This document shows positions 10,469-20,401 of a DNA stretch of 31,316 nucleotides, piece after piece; position 1 is the first letter of the stretch; each line of letters begins with the position of its first letter. This stretch comes from Larix sibirica (taxonomy: Eukaryota > Streptophyta > Pinopsida > Pinales > Pinaceae). Where the stretch lies: NCBI GenBank assembly GCA_004151065.3, contig NWUY0300011789.1, positions 27,020 to 58,335 on the forward strand, read 5' to 3'. A program made the translations under genes and the position numbers. A model generated the notes under the pieces. It was not told the origin of the DNA. It made no database searches and saw nothing but the letters and a program-made list of their open reading frames with translations.

Positions 10469-10684
10469 CGTTGGAGTATAACACTCCAACATATAATAAT
10501 AATAATGTAATAAAATAGATAGCAATTAGGTTATTAGATAGTTAGGTTATTCAACCACTCATTAGCCAAATAAAAGAAGGTTGATGTCAATCTATTCCAT
10601 GACTCTATAAATAATCAAAATTATGTTTTGTGTTTCTATTATGTAAAACTATTTGAGATACAATGCATCATTAATTTATTAACA
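10469..10684 (+). repeat. 3' LTR of the Copia element (copy C)
   Basis: Starts CGTTGGAGTATAACACTCCAA (first base of the TG terminus mutated) and ends TTAATTTATTAACA. It is closely similar along its whole length to orphan copy A at 1009-1229, more so than to the element's own 5' LTR, mainly because copy B lost its 3' part. Confidence 0.8.
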
Positions 10685-10784
10685 AACTCATTCCAATGAG
10701 GTTTTGTCATCAATTGGCAAGTTTCATTAAGACCATAAGGTTTTTCATATCATCATACTCGATTTTTGTGTTTATTTTATGTAA

Positions 10785-12885
10785 TGTTTTTTAGAGTTTG
10801 GGGTCAACAACGTGTCAACAACATACATTAACTTTGGGATAGATCCAAGTCAATGTTGGTACTTGTTTTTATTAAAGCACAAAGCCCCTTTCCATTTTTA
10901 TAGAGTTCAAGATTATTTTGTTGGAAGGTTCATGCATATATTGATTGGGAGGGAACCTAAGTAGTCGACCATATAAGCCTGGAATTTCCTCAATGGGAAG
11001 GGTGAATTTATGATGAACAATACACTTATATTAGGTTACATGGATTCAAAGAGAAGCCTTATTTTCTTCTGAAAGTGTTATGCGATTGATTACTTTTTAT
11101 CAATGTATGCAAACAATATGAGAAATGATTTATTTTGTTCGATCAAAAGAAGAAGTGGTAGTTCATTTCCTCCTGTTTCAAATTCATGGGACTCACTGTT
11201 AGAAGCATCGTGCATTTGGTTGATATTACCCATTGTTTTAGGTCATTTGATTTGAAGGAGGTAGATGCAATTAAAAACCCACGCGATTTTAGTCAATTAT
11301 AGTACACATTCTTGTAAAGTAGAAGAACATGCAGAAGGAGTAGGAGACAATGAAGATTATGACATAGAAGCTAAAGGAATTTATAGGGTATTTACTCCCA
11401 TGTACAACCTTGATTTCAAGACTAAGGAGTTGATTCTTCTTGATGATATTCATACCTTGTTTAGCTCCAATACTTGGTCAAAATAAAAAAAACCCTATAG
11501 GAGAATAAAATACATGACATTCTCGATGAGGCGATCCTTGAAGGAATACAAAGAGGCAAGCCTGAAGTTAGTGGAAGATGATGATCCATAACTCATTTTG
11601 TCAAAAATACCTTGGTTTCCACCAACATAAGTGCTTCTTTTTCATTTCAAGAAGGTAGCAGTAAGAATACATTTGAAGAAAGTGTCGATGGTGGTGATGA
11701 GAATATCCCCATAAATCTAAATAGGAAATAGGACACATTATTTCCCTTGTTAACAAATGGAAAAGATCTCCAAATGATAGTAAAGAATACAACATTGAGG
11801 ACAATTTTGTTCCTAAAAAACAATGTGTTAGTTTAACTGGCATTGAAAATGAAATGTTTTCACTAAGAGTAAAAGAAGAAATTAAAGTGGGCCCTTTGCA
11901 TGATTATTTTCAAGTATGGGTAAACCAAGCAATGGAGCCAATATCCAAAGTCACCTGAATACAAGGAAATTGTGGCACTTAGGTCTTATGAGGTGCTCAT
12001 GGTAGAGTTAAATATTTATGCAAATAAGGTTTTTGAACATAAAAATGGTTCATATTCTGGCAAGTTGCCTCCATTTTTATAAGTACATGCCTCTAAGACT
12101 TTTGCCCTTATTTTCCCTCTCAGAGTTTTATTTTCATCTAGCCTTCATGCTTTTGTACCATGCCTTAAAGGTGAATGCTATTATTTCCTTCATTTATTTA
12201 TGTCACTGAAAGTTTGAAATACCTCACGAGGAACACTATTTATGACATTTGAATGATTTCATTTGAGATCTCACCATTATTGTTTGAAGAAACCTCCACA
12301 AGAAGTTAATCCAGAAACACATAGTTTGTATGAATTCACTGTTTATATCCACCAAAGAAGAAATATCGAGGATTTTTCCTTTACATATTACGTGATATAA
12401 AAGGAAAAATAATTTAAAGTTGTTTGATATACTTGTGTCATATTTGGTTTATTCCTTCCTCAATATTGTCTTGGATGCATCTTTTGCTTGCTTTCAATTA
12501 TGGAAGAATGTTTGTTTTGGGTTGAGCAACCAAACCTTACAATTATAATTGTTTATTCTCTTGCTTTTGGTGAATTTGAGACTGCTTGGTCTTTTCACAT
12601 GCATAATTGTACTTAAACAAACATATGGGTTTTCTCAAGAACCATTTATTTATTTATTTATTATTATGTAGGTTAAATATGGTGTGGAGTTTAGTCGTGT
12701 AGAAATCTCCCCTTCCACTTAGTGAATTAACAAAAGAACATATGCTATTGAACCAAAAGGAGCATCACCTTTATAAAATTGAGAGGGAGCTCCTTGATTT
12801 CCCAAGGATTCCCCTTGGCGTTGATATTTTTCTTAAACGAAAAAGTGATCAACAAATATATCTAGTTTATGGCCAAATTTTTTAG
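10785..12885 (+). pseudogene. Unknown pseudogene C, about 600 codons, possible intron
   Basis: I do not recognise the family. A long chain of coding-like frames begins about 100 bp after the Copia 3' LTR. It includes NFGIDPSQCWYLFLLKHKAP and FHFYRVQDYFVGRFMHIL, then after a frameshift YTYIRLHGFKEKPYFLLKVL and VRSIVHLVDITHCFRSFDLK. Next come an acidic block (11265-11486), SPNDSKEYNIEDNFVPKKQ, and SYEVLMVELNIYANKVF (from about 11950) on to YYV near 12393, with only about four stops in 150 codons. A GT/AG pair (12392-12671, 280 bp, long T/A stretch before TATGTAG) would join TYY to VKYGVEFSRVEISP in phase 0. LSELTKEHMLLNQKEHHLYK and ELLDFPRIPLGVDIFLKR follow, to the stop at 12885. The segment near 11010-11110 resembles the shared motif of pseudogenes A and B. 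If the intron is real, C was not made by reverse transcription of a spliced message. Confidence 0.55.
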
Positions 12886-12920
12886 AGAAAACATTCTTGT
12901 CAAGGTAATCGATTATATTT

Positions 12921-13312
12921 CATTGTCTCTCTACATATTAAGTACATGGTCTTAATTCATATGCTAGGCTTGATAAATCATCTTTAGTATTACATAGAAA
13001 AAATTCATCTTCATTCTCTTTCTACAAAATTAGCACATGGCCTTAATTCATAAGTTGGGATTGATAGGTAATCTTTAGCATTATATCCCAAGGGTTTAGT
13101 TCAATCGATTGCAACTAATATCATTGGGTATTTGGCTAATTCTATGCTAGTAGGTGCTTTGTTTAAATCCCCCTGAGTGAGGCACACTAGTCTATGGAGA
13201 CATGTTTACTAGGCATTCTATCCATAAATGCAGGTAAGCATCCATGGGTTTCCACACAATTTTTTCCTTGTAAAAAAATATAATCTTTTTATTACATAGC
13301 TAAAATTCACAC
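12921..13312 (+). repeat. 91-bp tandem duplication split by a SINE
   Basis: Unit 1 (12921-13011) and unit 2 (starting 13012) share CATTGTCTCTCTAC / CATTCTCTTTCTAC, ACATGG(T/C)CTTAATTCATA and ATCTTTAG(T/C)ATTA. Unit 2 is interrupted at 13083 by the SINE. The remainder of the unit (TTACATAG..AAAATTCA) resumes after it at about 13290-13312. Unit 1 therefore preserves the empty insertion site. Confidence 0.7.
13084..13280 (+). mobile_element. tRNA-derived SINE, copy 1
   Basis: A 197-bp element flanked by imperfect direct repeats TAATCTTTAGCATTA (13069-13083) and TAATCTTTTTATTA (13281-13294). It opens TATCCCAAGGGTTTAG and carries a B-box-like GTTTAAATCC after AGTAGGTGCTTT, as in a tRNA-derived pol III promoter. 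The tRNA-unrelated body reads GACATGTTTACTA...CATCCATGGGTTTCC and ends in TTTTTTCCTTG plus an A-run. It aligns with copy 2 over nearly its whole length. SINEs have no proteins and depend on LINE enzymes; no LINE was seen here. Confidence 0.8.
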
Positions 13313-14270
13313 ACAAACTTAAAATTAAGGAAAACAAACTATCTTAAAGCTACAGTCCAAACAATTCTAAGAGCAATGTTCATATAATAGTTTAAATTTG
13401 CTTAGCAATAAACACCTGTCTTTCAAAATAATGTATATGTACTCGAAATACATTGTAAATATGATACCTATGCATAGGTTTCTTTGGAGGATCCAATTTA
13501 TATCGATTACAACTTAGAAAGAAAATTATATTTCAGAGACATGATAGAATATGGTGTCATGCTATGGTGCAATATTCATTTTGGAGCAATACACACTACC
13601 GAAATACATGCATTTTGCATATGAATTGGGCATCCTTCTACGATAAAATTGAGGAAGAGGACATATGAGGGTATTTTTTTCATCTCCTCATATTATCATT
13701 TTTTTGCATTAATATGTTTATTTTAACATCCCAATTGTGTTCATATTGTGTTTTACTAATATCCATGTTGCATCTACTTGAAAGGATGCATGAGACACAA
13801 TAATAACACACGAATGCATGCATAAGGATGCAAGGGAGATGCAGGAAAGACAAACCAAAAGGATACACAAATGATGAACAATGAATAAGGATGAAAATCC
13901 TTCTCTTTTTTTTCACTATGCTCTTGCATGCATTTATGGCTTAAAGTGGCTTCCAAGTCACTTTCTTGGTTTCATTTTAAATTTATTTATGCACATTTTA
14001 TGCTGGAGACTTGTATGGAGAGTGTGGGGACCTGCTATTTGGAGATTGCGGGGAGCATTTATGTCTACTAAATTTTTTTTGGGTTCCCTTTGGATCAAAA
14101 GTAAGAACCTCCCAATTTTCTTAATTTGTCTATAAATGTTTCCTTCAAGCCCATTGTGTGTATTATTTTTAATGTTTTAATTTTTATTTTTTAATATTTG
14201 ACATTAATTAGGGGAATGGTTTTTGGGGTTATGGTTTGGTATTTTTGATAATTAATTACATATTTATGGT
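13313..14270. other. Unassigned AT-rich sequence
   Basis: No gene or repeat family recognised. Overlapping short open stretches near 13680-14135 on both strands have no protein-like features. Confidence 0.4.
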
Positions 14271-14274
14271 TTTT

Positions 14275-14301
14275 GGGGGTAGGGTTTGTCATGGGTATGG
14301 G
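14275..14301 (+). other. G-run cluster (possible G-quadruplex)
   Basis: Four runs of three or more G (GGGGG-TA-GGG-TTTGTCAT-GGG-TAT-GGG) in 27 bases. The middle loop is eight bases, slightly longer than the usual rule. It sits directly beside the polypyrimidine tract that follows. Confidence 0.5.
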
Positions 14302-14310
14302 ATTGCCTAA

Positions 14311-14663
14311 TCCTCTCCTCTTATTCTCTTTATTAATCTTAGTCCTCCTTCTATCCTTATTTTTCCACTCCTCCCTCTTCTTATTCATATTAACCTCATC
14401 ATCTTTCATTTTCCTCTTTTCCTCCTCTTACTTCCTTTTCCTCCTCCTCCTCCTCCTGTTCTCCTCCTTTTCTTGTTCCTATTCTCACACTTTCTTCCTC
14501 TTTCTCCTTATTGTCCTCCTCTAATTCTTCTTCTAGAAACCCTCTCTCCCCTAGTTTACCTCTTCCCTTCTCTCCCCTATTTCCTCTCTTCTCTCCCCCT
14601 TTTTTCTTATATTCTCTTTTCTTCTCTATCTTATTTGTCATCTTTCACTCTTCTCTTTTTCCT
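14311..14663 (+). repeat. Polypyrimidine (C/T)-rich low-complexity tract
   Basis: About 350 bp in which the plus strand is overwhelmingly C and T, built on CTC, TTC and CTTCCT units, densest from about 14400 to 14660. Open frames across it (Leu/Ser/Phe-rich on one strand, Glu/Lys/Arg-rich on the other) are composition artefacts and not genes. Confidence 0.85.
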
Positions 14664-14791
14664 CTGAAAAAAAATGCATTTATAAGGTAGGTTAGGCACA
14701 AGAAATTGGAATTGACATTGAATTAATTTAAAAGGTTATAGAAATGATAATATATTCTTATAAATCAAGAATCCTTATATAACAAGTTTAA

Positions 14792-14978
14792 TGAATCCCA
14801 AGGGGTTAGCTATGTCAGTTTTCACTAATGTTTCTAGAAGTTTGGCAAGTTTTGTGTCAGTAGGTGCACAGTTCAAATTCCCCTAGGTTGGGTCTATGCT
14901 GACATGTTTACTATGGATGGCATATATGAATCCAGGGAAGCATCCCTTGGGTTTCCCATGAGGTTTTGCTTGGAAAAC
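14792..14978 (+). mobile_element. tRNA-derived SINE, copy 2
   Basis: A 187-bp element bounded by a perfect 10-bp target-site duplication ACAAGTTTAA (14782-14791 and 14979-14988). Its tRNA-like head reads TCCCAAGGGGTTAGCTATGT (A-box region, GGTTAGCT), followed by a B-box GTTCAAATTCC after CAGTAGGTGCACA. The body reads TGCTGACATGTTTACTATGG...GAAGCATCCCTTGGGTTTCC. The tail is T-rich and not a long A-tract. Orientation is the same as copy 1, 1.7 kb away. The intact duplication suggests that it is younger than the surrounding pseudogenes. Confidence 0.85.
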
Positions 14979-14988
14979 ACAAGTTTAA

Positions 14989-15419
14989 AAGATGAAAAAT
15001 AGTATTGATGTTATTAGGTGTAGCATGGACTCACTAAAAAATATTTTAAATTATATATGTAATTAGTGGTTAATGATTTCATGCATGATCTTATGTGCAC
15101 TATGATATCCCTTATACTCCTCCATGTTTATGGTGAAAATATAAATAAAAATTGGTTTCGTAGATTTTCTTTAATGTAAATTCATGCATAGATGGTAATA
15201 GGCATGACCTCGACCATTGGTCCTTTACACGTGGCACTATAGTGGACACTACTAATATACATGAATGGCTATAATTAATGGATATGTGTCATTCCCATGA
15301 TGGAGGTTGTGAATCTTCAAAGCGATACACTCACACCAATAACATTAACATCTTTTAATTACAATGAAGTAAAGGTCATAAAAATATGCATGCACATGGA
15401 TTATATGTTATTGAAAAAC
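14989..15419. other. Unassigned AT-rich sequence
   Basis: Nothing recognised. The open stretch beginning at 15297 leads into the minisatellite and owes its length to it. Confidence 0.4.
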
Positions 15420-15562
15420 TTACAATTATCATTGCCCATGCCATCAAGTTCCTATCTGGATTCCTTTAGTGCCATGTTACAATTATCATTTCCAATGCCA
15501 TCAAATTCCCATTTTGATTCCTTTAGTGCCATGTTACAATTATCATTGCCTATGCCATCAAG
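15420..15562 (+). repeat. 57-bp minisatellite, 2.5 units
   Basis: Units start at 15420, 15477 and 15534 with an exact 57-bp period. Each begins TTACAATTATCATT and contains ATGCCATCAA; the first two end GATTCCTTTAGTGCCATG. Because 57 is divisible by three, an open stretch at 15297-15587 reads a 19-residue repeat containing LQLSLPMPS and DSFSAM. No family, promoter or start context supports a real protein. Confidence 0.85.
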
Positions 15563-15589
15563 GGTTGTTCATATTGATCATATTTAGGA

Positions 15590-17863
15590 TGAGTTGGAGA
15601 AATACAATATTGTGAGGCCTTGTTGGAGTCAAAGGTAGATAAAATGATGTTGCCATAAGGTGAAAATTTAGGTTGATTTCGTGTAATGACAATATGACCG
15701 GGTGCAAACCCATTCTAGCCTATTGTAGACACATTGATATAAATCTGAATTGCATACATATTTGGAGAAGATGTAATTGTGTGAGTCCTAATCATGACAA
15801 AATTAACCGTCCTCATTGGTCATGATTCTACAATGGAGCCTAATGTCAAAATAATTTCTATAATGATGTTAACGGAATAGGTTAGGTGGGTATTCTTACA
15901 TGGTTCTTTGTAAACAAAATGATTTTTGAGTATGTATTCTGTTTAGATTTGGTCCTTCGTTATACTTTTCAACATGCATCGTTAACTATTCATAATATAT
16001 AATTGTTGGGTGGCCTAAAACAATCAAAAAAAATATACAAGAAAGGTAGATCATTTGGCAATATTTTCTCACTAATTTTAGTAAAACAATTTTGGTCTTA
16101 AAAGCACTAACCATTTTAGTCAATAAAAACATTTCAATTTGCATTGTGAATAATCTAAAAAAAAAAGAGTTGTTGGATGACCCTACAAAGGTTGCAAAGC
16201 ATTAGAATTATGATGGTTGAATGTTTATTATTAAACAAATAATATTTGCGGCAAACCAAGTCACAAAATATTCCAAAATACATCACAATCATTGTCATAA
16301 TTATGGTCTCAAAATCAATCTTGGACTAAATCAATAATGTGGTTGCAAATTCCATTGTTATTGGGTTCATAGATTCATTGCAAAGCTCAAGTCTGCTCAT
16401 AAATTTCAATATCCATTGAGGTGGAAAAATGTGTCATTTTCTATTTTGGTATCATTTTTTATTAACTCCTAAAATCAAGAAAATTTAAAACCATTATAAA
16501 AAATATAATGGATGTATCTATGATGCTTTTCATTACATATATTTCTATATGTCACAAAATGCCATGATTTATGACTTCAATTTTTTAAGCTAATTGTTCT
16601 AGTATTGGAGCTATAAAATACAACCATTGAAATCTTAATGGGGTAAATTGCAACATGACATGAAGTGAGGAAGAGGATAGTTTTTACATTTGATGGATTT
16701 AAATTGAATCACGGAAATTGTGTTAATGGCATATTTATATGTGTACACCAAAGAGAGTATGACATTGGAGAAATTAGAGTTGAAAAGGAAGTATGAGTTG
16801 CAACATAAAATGTGAGTGAGACATGATAGATAAGGCATTCCTCTAGATTGAATTATTATGTTTAATAGGTGAGACTGTTTCCTTGTCAATTGGGTCTAGC
16901 CCAAGTAATTGTGGGACAAAGTGTTATCCTCCCCATCGAGGTTCTATTCTTGTAAGTGACATGTTGAGATTACAATCATTATATTGTTGTAATGATTGTG
17001 ATCCTTGTTGTTGACTTGGCCTTGTTCCATGACGGATCTAGGGTTTACCTTCGGTACCATCCTCGAAAGGAGGGGAAGTGCTTGGGGATTTCCCCCATGA
17101 TGTGTTAGTTGGAAAAAAAGGGTGAGACCATTTCTTTCACTTTTATGAGTTAATCTCAATGATGACAATTTATACAATATGTATTAGATGCCTTGCAAGG
17201 TTACCCTTCCTTGCCCTAAAATTTACTTTTGTAAATGCATGTCATAAAATCAAGGTCAAAGTGACATTATATACGTTGAACCTTTGGTGCAAGAAACCTT
17301 CTTATACTCAATACTATCAATTGATTATGTCGACAAATTCTTATAATTCAAACAAGGGAAATGATGTAATTATATGCCTTACTTTTTCATGGAAAGGAGT
17401 TATCCACATAATAATTTGTGGAACTCACTCAAACAATTCTCCAAAGTTAAACACATGTTGATGACTAATAGGTTGTGAATCACCATGAACATCAATATTT
17501 GGTTGACCAATTTCTTTGAAAATATGTGAGAGAACCACCAAAAATATCTTCATGTTATTAACACAAAATGGTGTGGTTATCACATCACAAATGATCATTT
17601 GCATCAAGTTGGATCTAGGAATGGTCGGATTTATAATTTCTTAGCAAGGAAGGATGTAACTCAAAAAATGTGACAAATGTTCAAAAAAATGTTTGGAAAG
17701 CCATTTGCAAGGTTTTGAAGTTGAAGAGTAGTAGCACAATCACAAGATCGTAGAAAGTTAATAACTCATCAAAGCACCACAAAAAAATCTACCAAGGTAA
17801 GAAATAATATAATAGTTAAGGGTTAATTTTTCTGGGTCAACAGTCTAAGTGCATTGAAGAAGA
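15590..17863. other. Unassigned sequence downstream of the Gypsy remnant
   Basis: On the minus strand this lies 3' of the Gypsy protease, where reverse transcriptase would be expected. I read the minus frames from 17863 to about 17150 and found no RT-like block, only scattered open stretches such as 17425-17607. On the plus strand 16630-16900 has a few coding-like words (ESMTLEKLELKRKYELQHKM) but no recognisable family. Confidence 0.4.
16968..17003. repeat. Inverted repeat (14-bp stem, 8-base loop)
   Basis: GATTACAATCATTA, then TATTGTTG, then TAATGATTGTGATC: ten perfect pairs next to the loop, one G-T type mismatch, then three more pairs. It is isolated, with no U-tract or gene end beside it. 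It could be a MITE-like scar or chance. Confidence 0.5.
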
Positions 17864-20126
17864 TCAGACTATTGATTGGTTTCTGCTAGGGTTGATATCT
17901 GGGCTGTGAAATTCCCCAATAAATGTGTCCAAAGTATTATTCCCCATATTATTAAACCTAGCAGGATCATTAGGAAAACCTATGTTGATAACTGTGTATT
18001 TCATGTACCTTTCATGTTCTACCTTCATTTGGTTCTCTTTCCCGCCATATGGTAACCATAGACGAGACCGGTTTAGGTTTTTTTTTACCAATCTTTGCTA
18101 AGCAACAAACCATAGGCTTCAAGGATTTCAAATACAATTATATCACTAATTTGGTGAACTTTGGGATTGGAATCCAGTCTTATAAGAACATTTTTTAATT
18201 CCACGTAGACTTTGTTAGTGGATCGGTCCAGTTGGACAATCTGGGTGCCACACCGTCTGGGTTCTGCATTGAGTTTCCGACATACTGAATATGGCATTAC
18301 ATTAGACAATGCACCTAAATCAACCATACATTTATGAACATTATTATTGAAAATTCAAATGTTAAGAGGAATGGGGGAGTGTTAGAGGAATATTTTTGTC
18401 CAATGAGGGCGGCGTTAACATTATAGCACTCCTTAGTATTTTCCTTTCTTGAATCAATTTTTTTAACAGTCCCAGCGTTTTCCTCTAATCTTTTTTCATA
18501 TCAGTTCTCAAGAGAGTATATTAGATATTGATGTATCGTGGGGAGTTTAAGTATTGCGTATAACGATAGGCTTGCTCTCGCCTTCTTTAGGTCTTCTAGG
18601 TCATCATAATCTAATTGCAGAGAGGGATTTACTGTAATAAGGCTAGACCTAGAGACAAGATAATTTTTATTTGTGGGGCTCGAATTCGATGGTGACTCCT
18701 TATTTGTAGCTGGAAATTTGCTGTGTGTCTTATAGGTATGAATTTATTCAATGTATTCCTCATTCTCCTCTCTTCCAATAAGAGAAAATTCCCACACGAC
18801 ATTAATGTGATGCTCGAGAATTTCTTTATTACCAGGTTCATCCTCTTTCGTTTCTTCCTAAAGTTCTTCCATCTATTCGTTGTGATTGTCTGATGATTTT
18901 TTCAGAATTGACATTTTTAAACATATTTAAGAATATAGAGATTCAACAGTCATTCCCTCGGTGGGAGGATTTGTTCTATTATCGAGAGGAGACTCTTTCC
19001 TATACGACGGTCTGCAGTTGTTTCTCACTAATTATCTTTTTGAAATCGATGAATCCATTGGTGAGTTTCTTTATTAATCTTTGTAATATTTCCATATATT
19101 TGGGATCTACTCTTTTGGTTCAGTGTAGCCCTTAATTTGAGGGTTCTTTTTCCTTCAAGAATTTGAGCCAAACCCTTCATCTCCTCCTGGATTTCCCTTT
19201 AGGTTTAACATATCTCATTCTACTTTGACCGCTACTTCGATGTTTTCATCAAGAGCTTTCTTCTCAGTCTGTTTAACAAACATAACTATAGTAGTTGCTA
19301 ATGTAGCAGAAAAAAATTCGATTGAGACGTCGACTGTTGGTTTTGAAGTAACAATAATTTTGTTTAAGAGGTTTAACAATCTTTGGTTAAATTCTTTTAA
19401 CTTCTTCGCAGGTTCCATTTTTATCTCGGATAATTCATGAACCAACTCACTAGGGATTTTTTCTTCCTTGAATTTATTTAAGAATGATTTATTTAAATCA
19501 TCCCAATTTGTAATAGATTGCAGCGTTAGGGACTTGAACCATGCAATATCATGCACTGTGAAGGTATATAGGAACACTCTACACACCACATCCTCATGCT
19601 CTACATTCAAGAGATAAATTGCCATTAAAATTTTTGTTATATGATCCTCGACATAACCCTTATGGTCTGGATTAAGTTCTGGGAGGGATTTCTTAAGATG
19701 TTTAGGAAGTGGATGTACATCCCCAAGCACTATTATTGCATCTTTCAGTTTCCACCACATATTTATATTAGCATTAGTGCCAGCCATGTTTCCTCTTGAG
19801 TTATCTCCAAAGTTTTTTTCTTCTGAAGAACTAGCTTATAGGGTTGATGGTGGAGAATCAATAAGGGAAACAAGAGGTATAAGAGGATCTCCACTATCGT
19901 TATGGGTTGATATGTTTCTTGGTTCAAATTTTTGTAGTATTGGTTGGTATCGATGAGGAGACATGACGATCATAATGTTATTTTTGGGAGTGGTTTCATT
20001 TTGTGGCCGACGGTTCCGACCAGGGATAGCATACATGATCAGGGAAAGACTTATTTCTCTCCCCAATGCTTTGGTAACAACCCAGAATGGTTGAAGAAAT
20101 TGTGGGATGCTGGGAGAACCGATCAA
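17864..20126 (-). pseudogene. Ty3/Gypsy gag-protease remnant
   Basis: Start of a Gypsy retrotransposon polyprotein. From 20126 the frame runs to 19215 (about 304 codons) with a single TAA at 19836-19838. It carries the capsid fold of the Retrotrans_gag family: LPKHLKKSLPELNPDHKG, then WFKSLTLQSITNWDDLNKSF, LNKF and KLKEFNQRLLNLLNKI. A decayed middle follows (19214 to about 18660). The next block reads LEDLKKARASLSLYAILKLP, then NAALIGQKYSSNTPPF. The protease at 18085-18350 has MVDLGALSNVMPYSVC, with D-L-G-A at the active site, the form seen in one plant Gypsy group, and later RLDSNPKVHQISDIIVFEI. A short deletion after LLSKDW joins to SRLWLPYGGKENQMK (17864-18091). No CCHC knuckle, RT or integrase was found. 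The first codon is TTG, so the true start is uncertain. Confidence 0.85.
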
Positions 20127-20337
20127 TGATGAAGAGTGAGAAGGGGTATGCTATTGGGACCTGCTTCACTTGATGAGAAATTGTAAAGCAGTTCTAATCT
20201 GGTTAACTTGGTGGTTAAATACTGATTAGGGCTCAGGATCTTGGGAATTAGGGAGTTGTGTGGAATTGTGTTGTAGGGTAGATAAATGGTCTTGTATAGG
20301 AATCCTTGTGTTAGAATTATCCATTCATTTAAGTTGG

Positions 20338-20356
20338 CCCTACTTCTAGCACCAAT
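20338..20356 (-). other. Putative Gypsy primer-binding site region
   Basis: About 210 bp upstream of gag the minus strand reads ATTGGTGCTAGAAGTAGGG, reminiscent of the TTGG(C/T)GC... stretch that follows the 5' LTR in many plant Gypsy elements. Its position fits the gag at 20126. No LTR copy was found to the right to confirm it. Confidence 0.35.
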
Positions 20357-20401
20357 TTTTTGATGGTCTAGAATGACCATGTCAACAGTAAGGGAAAACA
20401 C

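Larger units (their letters stand above)
8417..10684 (+). mobile_element. Copia element deleted for integrase, RT and RNase H
   Basis: A short LTR retrotransposon: 5' LTR, tRNA-iMet primer-binding site, a leader of about 740 bp, gag with zinc knuckle, a protease stub, then a 3' LTR. Only about 70 bases separate the last protease-like residues from the 3' LTR, so the rest of pol is missing. That makes it a non-autonomous gag-only form, whether by internal deletion of one copy or as an established short family. A weak purine-rich stretch (AAGATAGGG) precedes the 3' LTR. Flanking 5-bp sequences (ACATA and AACTC) do not match as a target-site duplication. The two LTRs have diverged markedly, so the insertion is old. 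Confidence 0.8.

Noticed and set aside
14273-14667. Overlapping open stretches rich in Leu/Ser/Phe (plus) and Glu/Lys/Arg (minus)
   Set aside because: They are translations of a C/T-rich low-complexity tract; absence of stops follows from composition.
13084-14978. tRNA genes
   Set aside because: The tRNA-like heads are degenerate, lack a complete cloverleaf and belong to SINEs.
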